In this document: piece by piece, positions 36,625 to 45,141 of the stretch
Layout: each line of letters starts with the position of its first letter
Position numbering within the stretch: the stretch's first letter is position 1
Assembly: GCA_016712665.1 (NCBI GenBank)
Contig: JADJQP010000005.1
Span: 186,001 to 250,000 of the forward strand
Direction: 5' to 3'
Source: Bacteroidota bacterium
GTDB taxonomy: Bacteria; Bacteroidota; Bacteroidia; Chitinophagales; Chitinophagaceae
Length of the DNA stretch: 64,000 nt
The notes under the pieces: model-generated
Databases searched by the model: none
What the model saw: only the letters and a program-made list of their open reading frames with translations
What the model was told of the DNA's origin: nothing
Made by a program: the position numbers and the translations under genes

Positions 36625-37945
36625 ATGTTTAACAACTTAACGGATAGACTAGAAGGCGCGTTTAAACTTCTAAAGGGTGAAGGCAAGATAACGGAAATTA
36701 ATGTAGCCACCACTGTAAAAGAAATCAGAAGAGCTTTGGTGGATGCGGATGTAAATTACACTATAGCCAAACAATTTACAGATACAATAAAGGAAAAAGC
36801 GCTGGGCGAGAAAGTGCTTACTGCAGTATCCCCCGGCCAGCTAATGGTTAAAATTGTAAAGGATGAAATGGCCGAATTGATGGGGGGTGTCGAGTCGAAC
36901 CTAGACATTAGCGCTAACCCTACTGTTGTTTTGATTGCCGGACTGCAAGGTAGCGGTAAAACTACCTTTAGTGGTAAACTCGCCTACTTTCTTAAAAATA
37001 ATAAAAAGAAAAAACCACTTTTAGTTGCTGCCGACATTTATCGTCCCGCAGCGATGGATCAATTGTCAGTATTAGCTGGCCAAGTAGGCGTTCCGGTTCA
37101 TATAGAGCGCGAAAATAAAGATGCTGTCTCTATTGCACAAAATGCCATCGCCTTTGCTAAAGAAAACGGGCATAATATTGTAATCATTGATACTGCTGGT
37201 CGCTTGGCCATTGATGAAGAAATGATGCGCGAAGTGGAAAATGTCAAGAATGCCGTCAACCCACATGAAATTTTGTTTGTGGTGGATTCTATGACCGGTC
37301 AGGATGCTGTGAATACAGCAAAGGCATTTAATGATAAGCTTAACTTTACCGGAGTGGTACTTACCAAACTCGATGGAGATACCAGAGGTGGTGCCGCCCT
37401 TACCATTCGATATACCGTTAATAAGCCCATCAAGTTTGTAAGTATGGGCGAAAAACTGGAAACCCTCGATGTGTTTTATCCTGAACGGATGGCGCAACGA
37501 ATTTTAGGAATGGCTAATATAACCACATTGGTAGAGCGGGCCCAGGAGCAATTTGACGAGGAGCAGTCAAAAAAGCTGGAAAAAAAGATTCGAGCCAACA
37601 ACTTTGACTTCGAAGATTTTAAGAATCAGCTGGCGCAAATAAAAAAATGGGAATATCAAAGACCTCCTTGCCATGATACCTGGTGTTGGAAAGGCTATTA
37701 AAGATGTAGATATTAGTGATGATTCTTTTAAGGGAATTGAGGCTATGATAGGATCCATGACCCCTGAAGAACGTAAAAATCCTGAAATCATAGATCAACG
37801 ACGAAGACTCCGCATTGCAAAAGGAAGTGGCAAGGATATTGCAGAAGTAAATGCATTTATGAAACAATTTGATCAAATGAAGGAAATGATGAAAATGATG
37901 AATAAGATGGGCGGCATGAATATGAAAATGCCCGGAATGAGATAG
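36625..37945 (+). CDS. ffh: Signal recognition particle protein Ffh/SRP54 (frameshifted)
   Basis: GTPase that binds signal sequences on nascent chains and delivers ribosomes to FtsY. N domain at residues 1-90, then G domain: GLQGSGKTTFSGKLAYFL (G1), ADIYRPAAMDQL, IIDTAGRLAIDEEM (G3), VLTKLDGDTRGGAAL (G4) and KFVSMGEKLETLDVFYPERMA. The frame runs to 37701 but is wrong after QLAQIKK (near 37650). Two added bases, in the A7 and G3 runs, restore KKMGNIKDLLAMIPGVGKAI and the M domain (GSMTPEERKNPEIID, then RRLRIAKGSG and a Met-rich tail) to stop 37943-37945. Full length ~440. Confidence 0.93.
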
Positions 37946-37986
37946 TAGTAAAAATGATTCAGCTAATGATTTGAATTTGGCATTTT

Positions 37987-38898
37987 CTATAGCACCTTAT
38001 TCCCTCTCAAAAAATCTGCAATTTTCATTTTGGTTTTTCCCTCTAATTGCATTTCCTGTATAGAGATGAACCCATCAGCGCAAGCAAATTTTAAATACGT
38101 TTTGTTATCTGTTATAAAAGTACCTACTTCCAATTGATGGTCTTCCAATTCCATACTGGCCGAAAATATTTTAAGTTTCTTAGCATTAAGTGTTGAAAAG
38201 GCCGCAGGATACGGCGAAAGTCCTCTGATAAAATTTAGTAAAACCGCTGCGCGAAGACTCCAATCGATTCTGGTAGTTTCTGTAAATATTTTAGGTGCCG
38301 ATTTCAGATCTGAAAGATTTTCTTGCGGATACTCAGTAAGGGTCCCAGCTTCTATACCTTCAATGGTTTTCACCATTAGATTGGCTCCAATATTCATTAA
38401 GGTATCATGCAAGGTACCGGCTGTTTCATTAGGTTGAATCGCAACTTGCTCTTGCAGTAAAATACCACCTGTGTCAATGGCATGTTGGAGCCGAAAGGTG
38501 GTTACGCCACTTATTTTTTCGCCATTGATTATTGCCCAATTAATGGGTGCAGCTCCCCGATATTGAGGTAACAGAGAGGCATGTAAGTTGATGGTACCAA
38601 ATTTGGGCATATTCCAAACCACTTCAGGAAGCATCCGAAAGGCTACTACAATATGAATGTCAGCATTCAAATTTCTTAATTGTTCGACGAATGCAGTGTC
38701 CTTTAATTTTTCGGGTTGTAATACAGGTACATTTTGCTCCAAAGCATATTTCTTAACTGCCGAAAATTGCAATTGTAACCCTCTTCCAGCCGGCTTATCG
38801 GGTGCTGTAACTACAGCCAGTATATTTTGTCCGCATTCTTTCAGGGCTTTCAAACTGGCGACTGCAAAATCGGGTGTTCCGAAAAAAATAATATTCAT
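37987..38898 (-). CDS. fmt: Methionyl-tRNA formyltransferase
   Basis: 303 residues from ATG 38898 (MNIIFFGTPDFAVASLKAL). It formylates initiator Met-tRNA using 10-formyl-THF. Motifs: APDKPAGRG, the catalytic SLLPQYRGAAPINWAIINGE (contains the loop after INLHA), GVTTFRLQHAIDTGGIL and the C-terminal OB-like domain (IRGLSPYPAAFSTL). It is 12 bp after the M13 peptidase gene on the same strand and converges with ffh. folP, in the same window, also serves folate metabolism. Confidence 0.94.
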   Translation of the reverse strand: MNIIFFGTPDFAVASLKALKECGQNILAVVTAPDKPAGRGLQLQFSAVKKYALEQNVPVLQPEKLKDTAFVEQLRNLNADIHIVVAFRMLPEVVWNMPKFGTINLHASLLPQYRGAAPINWAIINGEKISGVTTFRLQHAIDTGGILLQEQVAIQPNETAGTLHDTLMNIGANLMVKTIEGIEAGTLTEYPQENLSDLKSAPKIFTETTRIDWSLRAAVLLNFIRGLSPYPAAFSTLNAKKLKIFSASMELEDHQLEVGTFITDNKTYLKFACADGFISIQEMQLEGKTKMKIADFLRGNKVL

Positions 38899-38910
38899 TC
38901 TCAAATGTTT

Positions 38911-40953
38911 TTACCAAATGCGAACCCTGCTTACACTATCCTTATATTGCTTGTGATTGGGTTTTACCTGAAAGGCATGATACCAGTCATCGCAATTACT
39001 CATTGGAGCAATTACACGCAAAAAGATGGGAGCATGAACGTCGGTAAGCAATTGACTGGCTAACATTTCCGGTCGTCTTGTTTGCATCCATCCATAGGCA
39101 TATCCCATAAAATATCGTTGAATGGGTGTGAGGCCGGCAATCCGTTTCCCTTCCTTAAATTGCTTGGTTTTTTTAAAGTCATCCAACGCAATAACCACAC
39201 CACCTAAATCTGCAATATTTTCGCCTAAGGTGGCGCTGCCATTCGGGTGTAAACTATCCAATACCGTATACATGTTAAATTGCTTTACCAATAAATCGGC
39301 CCGTTTGTTGAAGTTCATTTCATCGGCCTTGCTCCACCAATTTTTTAAATTTCCCTTTTCATCAAACTGCCTACCCTGGTCATCAAATCCATGCGTTAAT
39401 TCATGGCCAATAGTAGAGGCTCCCACATAACCGTAAATGACGGCATCATCCACTTCTTCATCACTGTAACCCGGTGCTGTAAAGATAGCTGCAGGTAAAA
39501 CAATTTCGTTGTTTGATGGATTATAATACGCATTGTAGGTTTGTGGCGTCATCCCCCATTCACTGCGATCGACCGGTTTCGAAAGTTTAGCAAATTCATA
39601 TTGAAAGGACCAACTATTGGCAGCAATTATATTCTGACAATAATTATTTCGGCTAATTTTCATATTGCTGTAATCTTTCCACTTATTTGGGTAACCGATT
39701 TTGCGTGTAATGGAATTTAATTTTACAATGGCCTTTTGCTTGGTACTATCGGTCATCCAATCCAATTTTTGAATATGTACGCGGTAAGCGTCTACAATTT
39801 TGGCCACCAAATCTTCATACCTTTTTTTTGTTTTGTCAGGAAAATACTCTTTTACAAAAAGTTGTCCCAAGGCATCTCCCAAGGCATTCTCTTGTGCATC
39901 GAGTACACGTTTCCATCTAGGACGTTGCTCCTTGGCTCCTCTTACTATTTCGCTGTAAAAATGAAAGTGTTCTTTATCAAAACGGCTACTTAAATACGGT
40001 GAAAAGGAAGATACCAAATGCCATTTCAAATACGATTTCCAATCGGCAAGTGGCGCACTGCCAAGCATTGAATTAATTTTAGTAAAAAAAGCTGGCTGTC
40101 CAACAATAATACTGTCTATTTCAACCTTAAAACCTTTAAACACTTCTGCCCACTTCAACTTGCCGGTCAATTTTTCAAATGATGCTACACTCATTTTATG
40201 ATAATTAGCATAGGGGTCTCGCAAATCTTCAAGTTTCTTATGAATAGATGCCATGGTAGTTTCCAAATTCATAATAGCTTTAGAATCGGCTTTGGCCTTA
40301 GTGGAATCAGCACCAAGTAAACTAAGCATGGTTTGAATATGCTTCAGATACTCGTCGCGAATCGTTTTTGTTCGGGTATCTGTATTAAAGTAGTAATCTC
40401 TGTCAGGCAGTCCGAGCCCTCCCTGCGAAAGATATAACCTATTTTTATCACTATTCATTAGGTCTTGACCAATATACATATCATACAAGGGCGAAGCACC
40501 ATTTTCTTGCATCCAGGATACCAACTCAATCAATTGGTCGGTGTTTCGAATGCTATCAATTTTTGAAAGGGTAGATTGTAAAGGAGAAATATCCAAGGTT
40601 TCAATACCTACAGAATCCATTCCTGAAAAGAAAAAATCGCCAATTTGCTGTGCTGCTGAACCTTCCTTACCATGCATGGCACTTGCATCTTCACTGATTT
40701 TTTTGATACGTTGATAATTTTCATCAGCCACCAAATTGAAAATACCCCAACCGTTTTCACTGGAAGGAATTGGGTTCTTTTTGAGCCAACCCCCATTTGC
40801 ATATTCAAAAAAATCGTCACCCGGATGAATGGTGGTATCTATATGAGACGCCAAAATGTCTACCTGTGAGCGAATTTCCTGATTAGGAGTACTATCTTTG
40901 CATGAAATAGTATACAAACAAAAAAGAGGCAAAACAAATTTTAGAAAACGCAT
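38911..40953 (-). CDS. M13-family zinc metallopeptidase, lipoprotein (PepO/neprilysin-like)
   Basis: 680 residues. A lipobox-like end of the signal peptide (LYTISC, Cys18) predicts membrane anchoring. Peptidase_M13_N spans ~45-420 and the catalytic domain follows: NAYYNPSNNEIVLPAAIF, STIGHELTHGFDDQG with the zinc HExxH, GENIADLGGVVIAL (third zinc ligand Glu) and the C-terminal substrate region FLRVIAPMSNCDDWYHAF, ending VRIW. It degrades peptides in the periplasm or on the surface. Length and order match the family exactly, with no break. Confidence 0.92.
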   Translation of the reverse strand: MRFLKFVLPLFCLYTISCKDSTPNQEIRSQVDILASHIDTTIHPGDDFFEYANGGWLKKNPIPSSENGWGIFNLVADENYQRIKKISEDASAMHGKEGSAAQQIGDFFFSGMDSVGIETLDISPLQSTLSKIDSIRNTDQLIELVSWMQENGASPLYDMYIGQDLMNSDKNRLYLSQGGLGLPDRDYYFNTDTRTKTIRDEYLKHIQTMLSLLGADSTKAKADSKAIMNLETTMASIHKKLEDLRDPYANYHKMSVASFEKLTGKLKWAEVFKGFKVEIDSIIVGQPAFFTKINSMLGSAPLADWKSYLKWHLVSSFSPYLSSRFDKEHFHFYSEIVRGAKEQRPRWKRVLDAQENALGDALGQLFVKEYFPDKTKKRYEDLVAKIVDAYRVHIQKLDWMTDSTKQKAIVKLNSITRKIGYPNKWKDYSNMKISRNNYCQNIIAANSWSFQYEFAKLSKPVDRSEWGMTPQTYNAYYNPSNNEIVLPAAIFTAPGYSDEEVDDAVIYGYVGASTIGHELTHGFDDQGRQFDEKGNLKNWWSKADEMNFNKRADLLVKQFNMYTVLDSLHPNGSATLGENIADLGGVVIALDDFKKTKQFKEGKRIAGLTPIQRYFMGYAYGWMQTRRPEMLASQLLTDVHAPIFLRVIAPMSNCDDWYHAFQVKPNHKQYKDSVSRVRIW

Positions 40954-41024
40954 GGTTACTATTAATTTAGGTCGTAAATGTAGTTTTAAAAACTGCCATT
41001 TTCAAATTTAATAAATCAAAAAAT

Positions 41025-41542
41025 ATGTTTAATACAAGTAAAAAAACACCACACGACGATCAGCAGCAATTGAAAGATGCGCAAAACATACTGGCTACTT
41101 TACAACCTGTTTTGGACAAGGTATATAGCAACAAAGCCATGCTGTTTCTTTCAAAAGGATTTGACGGCATTGAGGAATTTGTGTATTATCTGCTTGCTTT
41201 GGCATCCTTCGTATTCATCTTTATTATGAATACCATATTTCCCTTTCATTTGTTAGGAGAAATTGTCAGCAGACCGGTTTTTAGGGAGCAAATCACCACG
41301 GCCGATGATATTACTAGTTTTCATTTTGCTGTCAAGGGACTGGTATTACTCATTGGTATTTTGTTTATAGTATTGGGGCTAAAAAGCGCGTCATTAGAAA
41401 TAATAAAACCATACTGCATGGAGCTGCTACGGAATTGAAGAAGGCGCATCAATATTTTTCAGACAAGGTGGATGTTCTTTCTAAATTATCAGCAGCACCA
41501 AAGGATATTACTACGGACAATCCGGAGAATCCGGCAATCTAG
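41025..41542 (+). CDS. Hypothetical small membrane protein (one frameshift)
   Basis: ~172 residues when repaired. N-terminal soluble part (residues 1-55), a helix at ~58-80 (YYLLALASFVFIFIMNTIF) and another at ~108-125 (LVLLIGILFIVLGL). In the annotated frame it ends at 41438. A shift near 41388 continues as RVIRNNKTILHGAATELKKA and SDKVDVLSKLSAAPKD to TAG 41540-41542, directly next to the convergent gene at 41544. Function not recognised. Confidence 0.5.
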
Positions 41543-41543
41543 A

Positions 41544-42446
41544 TCATTTTCTTTTCTCTTTTTGACTCATCGCCATAGTAGTTCTATCATCATCTCCGAT
41601 GTTAAATAGATAAAAAGGTAAGCGCTCCGCTATACTCTTAGTATCTGTATAAGATATTTCGGTCTCTGGTGCAATCACCTCATTATTCCATTTCGAGCTA
41701 TATTGTATTAGCGGGCTATTGCCTTTCTTCCCAAACATAATATTAACATCCATTGCATTTGCAGACAAATCATCCGTAAATTGAATATGACACTTTTTTA
41801 AGGAAGCAATAATTTGTTTCTCGATAGCTGTTTTTTCGTTACTATGCAAACGCATTGCTACCTGTATACCGCTGAAGGGAAGCAATTGCGGGTATTCCAA
41901 GGTGTAACCCGCCACCAATTCGGTATTATCTTCCTTTAGTTTTTCGCTGCATTGTATCATTGCCTCCAGTACACGAGCATAAAATAATTTTTCATAAGCT
42001 TTGTCCACCTTAGGGTCATTCAGTAGTTCCTTCAAAATGGAAGAAGCTTTGGTATATTCCTCCTTTTTCAGCAGAAGCTTAGCCAAAAATAATTTAAAGT
42101 ATTTTTTGACTAGGATTCGCTTATCTGACTGCACTGCGTTTTCAAACTTATTGATAAAATAGTTGGTACTAAATCCCTCGATAAGATGCCACACCTCATC
42201 AAAGGAAACCGTACTTTCGGTAGAGAATAATTTATAAATCACCTGATCTCTTTCAGGATTTGTTGAAAACTGATTTATAATCAGAAATTGAAGGGAATAC
42301 TTTTCCACAGTTAGTTTTGCAACGTTTGAAAGAAGTGTCGGCGAATACCACCAGTCTTTATTTAAAAATTTAAGCTGTTCAATTTCTTTAACTTTCAGCA
42401 TCAAATTCAAAAGCGATGTTGTAAAATCGTAATGATTTTGCCCCAA
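41544..42446 (-). CDS. TPR-like exported protein, C-terminal part (frameshifted)
   Basis: 300 residues of alpha-helical repeats (for example ILVKKYFKLFLAKLLLKKEE, YTKASSILKELLNDPKVDKA) that continue the 42407-43510 frame. The join is near 42478: in a third frame the sequence reads AQFKEIHIGTTLGQNHYDFT, which links ...GWYNL to GQNHYDFTTSLLNLML. The whole gene encodes ~655 residues. No family recognised beyond helical-repeat character. Confidence 0.5.
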   Translation of the reverse strand: MGQNHYDFTTSLLNLMLKVKEIEQLKFLNKDWWYSPTLLSNVAKLTVEKYSLQFLIINQFSTNPERDQVIYKLFSTESTVSFDEVWHLIEGFSTNYFINKFENAVQSDKRILVKKYFKLFLAKLLLKKEEYTKASSILKELLNDPKVDKAYEKLFYARVLEAMIQCSEKLKEDNTELVAGYTLEYPQLLPFSGIQVAMRLHSNEKTAIEKQIIASLKKCHIQFTDDLSANAMDVNIMFGKKGNSPLIQYSSKWNNEVIAPETEISYTDTKSIAERLPFYLFNIGDDDRTTMAMSQKEKRK

Positions 42447-43510
42447 GGTGGTACCGATATGTATTTCCTTGAATTGTGCCGCAAATTATACCATCCAAAA
42501 CCCGGCGTGGAACCATTGGCTTTAATCAAATCTTTTAATTCCTCAATACCTGATTTATTTTCATTCTTGTACGTATTAATGATGGAGGAATAATAGAAGG
42601 GTTCCTTCATACGTTTATCGCCGGCATCTTGCTCTTTGGCAATATTGTAATTAGCTTCAGCCTCTGCAAATTTCCCCTGAATTGCGCAAAAGGTGGCAAA
42701 ATTATTTTCGGGAAAATAGGCTGTACTCCTCAATTTTTCGTAATAATGCGCTCCCGATTCGATATTGAGTTGATAACTAAACAAAATAGATTTATAATGC
42801 CAGACACCGGGCATCTTTTCTTTTTCAAAATCAGCTGAAAAAATTGTTTTATTCAATTGAGCATCTCGTCTGATTTTTAGGATACAACTATCCAGTAATT
42901 TATTGGCATACCTTTCGTTTTCGTCAATAGAGTTCCGAAGGAAGGCATACTTACTGGAAGTATAAAATCGGTTTCGATGCACAGTCCATGCCAGATAGCT
43001 ATAGGTGTCTAGATAAAACTCATCTTGCAAATCATTTTTTTTACATCGCTGCAATAATTTCCATACTTTATCGGGCATTTCCATATTGCTGTAACATTGC
43101 ATCAGGCAATAGGCTATATAATCCCAATCGCGATGATACTGCATCGTTTTAATATAAGTAAGGGCGTCGGCAGTTCGAGAACGTATTTGCGACTTAAAAT
43201 CCTTTTCTAACAATTGGCTTGCCTTTTCCAATTGATCAGCTGCCATTCGAAACCCTATAAAATCAGCAGCATGTTCAAACTTATAGGTCCCTTCAAACAT
43301 CCAACCCACATAGTAGGAACTGTCAAGACGTTTAAATTCTCTACCCCGTGGCAATGCATCCCTACTGGTATAGGTCATCCCACCTCTCTTTGCATCAATT
43401 TCATACCGAAGAACTTCCCTGCTTTGAGCGCCCAACTTATTAAAAAATAAAATGGCAAATGCTAAGCTGAAGCAATAAATAAATACCGATTGAATTTGTT
43501 TTGTGGGCAT
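42407..43510 (-). CDS. TPR-like exported protein, N-terminal part (frameshifted)
   Basis: 367 residues. Signal peptide-like start (SVFIYCFSLAFAILFFNKLGAQ) and then helical-repeat sequence with YIAYCLMQCYSNMEMPDKVW, TFCAIQGKFAEAEANYNIAKE and PFYYSSIINTYKNENKSGIE. The last ~20 residues after GWYNL are out of frame (see the C-terminal part). Such TPR-like periplasmic proteins are common in Bacteroidota and mostly uncharacterised. 231 bp downstream of the minus-strand tRNA array. Confidence 0.5.
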   Translation of the reverse strand: MPTKQIQSVFIYCFSLAFAILFFNKLGAQSREVLRYEIDAKRGGMTYTSRDALPRGREFKRLDSSYYVGWMFEGTYKFEHAADFIGFRMAADQLEKASQLLEKDFKSQIRSRTADALTYIKTMQYHRDWDYIAYCLMQCYSNMEMPDKVWKLLQRCKKNDLQDEFYLDTYSYLAWTVHRNRFYTSSKYAFLRNSIDENERYANKLLDSCILKIRRDAQLNKTIFSADFEKEKMPGVWHYKSILFSYQLNIESGAHYYEKLRSTAYFPENNFATFCAIQGKFAEAEANYNIAKEQDAGDKRMKEPFYYSSIINTYKNENKSGIEELKDLIKANGSTPGFGWYNLRHNSRKYISVPPWGKIITILQHRF

Positions 43511-43741
43511 ATGCTTAAAAAGAATCCCTCATTTATTATTCAATAATACAGCATTATTCTTTGGAATAAATACGAATACATTTTTTTTTATTTTTCTTAA
43601 CGGATTCCAATCGGTCTTAGCACACAAAATCGAAGCCCATTGAACGAAGAAATGCTACGTAAGCTAGCTGATGGGAATTGAATCAGAAACCATTTTGGTA
43701 CTGGTGACCCATCCACAAGCTTTGCATAGTCAAGGTAAAAA

Positions 43742-44116
43742 AATCTCGAAACGTTCGGGATTCCTATTCACTTTGAGTAGCGTGATCGAGATGTGAACTC
43801 GAGACCTTCCCGATATGAATCAGGACGCCTTTCCTTATCAACCTACAATAAAAAAATCTCGAATAACACGGGATTCTTATCGAACTTCAGTAGCGTGATC
43901 GAGATTTGAACTCGAGACCTTCTCGATTTAGATCGGGACGCTCTTTCCTTTTCAACCTACAATAAAAAAATCCCGAATAACTCGGGATTCTTATCGAACT
44001 TTAGTAGCGTGATCGAGATTTGAACTCGAGACCTTCCCGATATGAATCGGGACGCCTTTCCTTATCAACCTACAATAAAAAATCCCGAATAACACGGGAT
44101 TCTTATCGAACTTCAG
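43742..44116 (-). repeat. Array of three degenerate tRNA-Met-derived units, each with a terminator
   Basis: Three ~70-nt units (43891-43960 and 44005-44073, plus the most diverged 43778-43846) lie downstream of the tRNA-Met gene on its strand with a period of 112-114 bp. They keep the tRNA 3' half (TCGAG-TTCAAAT-CTCGA T arm and ATCACGCTA). The 5' half has lost the D arm, and the anticodon arm is a stable hairpin (TCCCGAT-TCAT-ATCGGGA in the middle-quality copies). Between units lie terminator-like hairpins AATCCCGA-GTTAT-TCGGGATT followed by T-runs (43742-43762, 43855-43875, 43969-43989, 44081-44101). Confidence 0.85.
44081..44101 (-). terminator. Intrinsic terminator after tRNA-Met
   Basis: On the minus strand: AATCCCGTGTTATTCGGGATT followed by TTTT. 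The stem is 8 bp with one weaker pair and a 5-nt loop, 15 nt after the tRNA 3' end. The same hairpin is repeated after every downstream unit. Confidence 0.75.
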
Positions 44117-44190
<74 letters not shown>

Positions 44191-44203
44191 GTTTAAAGGA
44201 GTG

Positions 44204-44211
44204 CAAAAGTA
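44204..44211 (-). promoter_or_regulatory. -7 promoter box of tRNA-Met
   Basis: TACTTTTG on the minus strand, 13 nt before the tRNA 5' end, just outside the rlmH stop codon. The -33 position falls inside the rlmH coding sequence and is not a good TTTG. Confidence 0.5.
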
Positions 44212-44212
44212 A

Positions 44213-44704
44213 TCAAAAAAAGGAAAATTCCTTATTCGTGATGATATTTTCATTTTTTAAAATGGTAAAGGCTCTATAAAGCTGTTCAGCGAACAGTAAT
44301 CGCACCAATTGGTGTGGAAAAGTAAGAGCAGATAAGGACATAATTAATGCAGCCTGTTGTTTAATAGAAGTCGCAATGCCAAAACTCCCTCCAATTAAAA
44401 AGATAATTCGTTGCGGTGATACATTCATTTGCTGGTTCAATTTCTCAGCAAACTGTCGCGATGTAAACGCTTTCCCTTTATCATCTAAAGCAACGAGAAT
44501 ATCGCGGTCTTGCAGTTTTTGACGAACCAAATCAGCCTCTTTCTCCAGAATTTGTTCCAGAGGCAAATTCTTATTGACTTTCGAATTGTCAATCGTCACC
44601 ATTTTGAATGTATTGTATCTATTGATACGCTTCGAATATTCCGCAATAGCCTCATCCACAATTTGATGGTTTTCCTTTCCCAGACTCCACAATTCAATGA
44701 TCAT
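44213..44704 (-). CDS. rlmH: 23S rRNA (pseudouridine1915-N3)-methyltransferase RlmH
   Basis: 163 residues from ATG 44704 (MIIELWSLGKENHQIVDEAI). The 17-codon in-frame extension to 44755 lies over the promoter and is rejected. It is a SPOUT-class methylase that modifies Psi1915 of helix 69 on assembled ribosomes. The knot region FLIGGSFGIATSIK and SLSALTFPHQLVRLLFAEQL are diagnostic; ILVALDDKGKAFTSRQFAE precedes them. It is flanked on both sides by tRNA-derived arrays, with the plus array starting 56 bp from its start codon and tRNA-Met 23 bp after its stop. Confidence 0.94.
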   Translation of the reverse strand: MIIELWSLGKENHQIVDEAIAEYSKRINRYNTFKMVTIDNSKVNKNLPLEQILEKEADLVRQKLQDRDILVALDDKGKAFTSRQFAEKLNQQMNVSPQRIIFLIGGSFGIATSIKQQAALIMSLSALTFPHQLVRLLFAEQLYRAFTILKNENIITNKEFSFF

Positions 44705-44715
44705 TGTACATTTTT

Positions 44716-44746
44716 TTTGAGATGACAAAAGTAAGATATATATTTG
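44716..44746 (+). promoter_or_regulatory. Consensus promoter driving the plus-strand tRNA-like array
   Basis: TTTG at 44716-44719, a spacer of exactly 19 bp, and TATATTTG at 44739-44746. This is a perfect TTTG-N19-TAnnTTTG match. The first array unit starts 13 bp after the -7 box, the same distance as at the tRNA-Met gene. It overlaps the divergent rlmH promoter. Confidence 0.72.
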
Positions 44747-44756
44747 CACTCTCAAA
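44726..44756 (-). promoter_or_regulatory. Consensus promoter of rlmH
   Basis: On the minus strand, TTTG at 44756-44753, a 19-bp spacer, and TACTTTTG at 44733-44726; the rlmH ATG follows 21 bp later. The two promoters interleave over the same 41 bp and face opposite ways, so they probably compete for RNA polymerase. Confidence 0.7.
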
Positions 44757-44759
44757 AAA

Positions 44760-45014
44760 GGCTGCGTAGCTCAACCGAATAGAGTATCGCGCCATGGCAG
44801 AGGGTTTTAGGTTTGAACCCTCACAAATAAATAAATCTGGTGAATGGCTGCGTAGCTCAACTGAATAGAGTATCGCGCCATGGCAGAGGGTTTTAGGTTT
44901 GAACCCTCACAAATAAATAAATCTGGTGAATGGCTGCGTAGCTCAACTGAATAGAGTATCGCGCCATGGCGGAGGGTTTTAGGTTTGAACCCTCACAAAT
45001 AAATAAATCTGATG
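44760..45014 (+). repeat. tRNA-like array, type I units 1-3 (86-bp period)
   Basis: Units start at 44760, 44846 and 44932, nearly identical. Each has acceptor-like GGCTGCG, a D arm GCTC...GAGT, a palindromic GCCATGGC in place of an anticodon loop, TTTTAGGTTTGAACC as T arm, and then an AT spacer (AAATAAATAAATCTGGTGAAT) instead of the acceptor 3' strand. They lack the terminator hairpin of the later units. They cannot form an acceptor stem, so they are unlikely to act as tRNAs. Confidence 0.8.
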
Positions 45015-45088
45015 AATGGCGTAGCTCAACTGAATAGAGTACCTCACTACGGATGAGGGGGTTTTAGGTTTGAATCCTAACGCGGTCA
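45015..45088 (+). tRNA. tRNA-Arg(ACG)-like gene, probably defective
   Basis: The only plus-array unit with a full cloverleaf length: D arm GCTC-AACTGAATA-GAGT, anticodon arm CCTCA-CTACGGA-TGAGG (anticodon ACG), variable loop GGGTT, T arm TTAGG-TTTGAAT-CCTAA, discriminator A. Defects: acceptor AATGGCG/CGCGGTC has only about 5 of 7 pairs, the D loop lacks GG (G19 is A) and the T loop has U at position 56 where C is universal. It is the likely ancestor of, or link to, the type II units downstream. No CCA is encoded. Confidence 0.5.
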
Positions 45089-45095
45089 CTGATAA

Positions 45096-45124
45096 AAAAG
45101 GAGTTAGAATACCTAGCTCCTTTT
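45096..45124 (+). terminator. Terminator-like hairpin after array unit 4 (first of a repeated series)
   Basis: AAAAGGAGTTAG-AATAC-CTAGCTCCTTTT: a 12-bp stem with one G-U pair and a 5-nt loop, followed by T-rich sequence. The same hairpin, with small changes, separates units 4-14 and precedes unit 15. Confidence 0.7.
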
Positions 45125-45141
45125 AATTCTAAAAAACGCAT

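Noticed and set aside
37640..37680. Programmed frameshifting in ffh
   Set aside because: Two indels in different homopolymers are needed, and many unrelated genes show the same kind of break.
43560..43740. Coding-like minus-strand text (SSFNGLRFCVLRPIGIR)
   Set aside because: A ~45-codon frame reminiscent of a protein tail, but it is short, has no start, and runs straight into the tRNA-derived array; not enough to call a gene.
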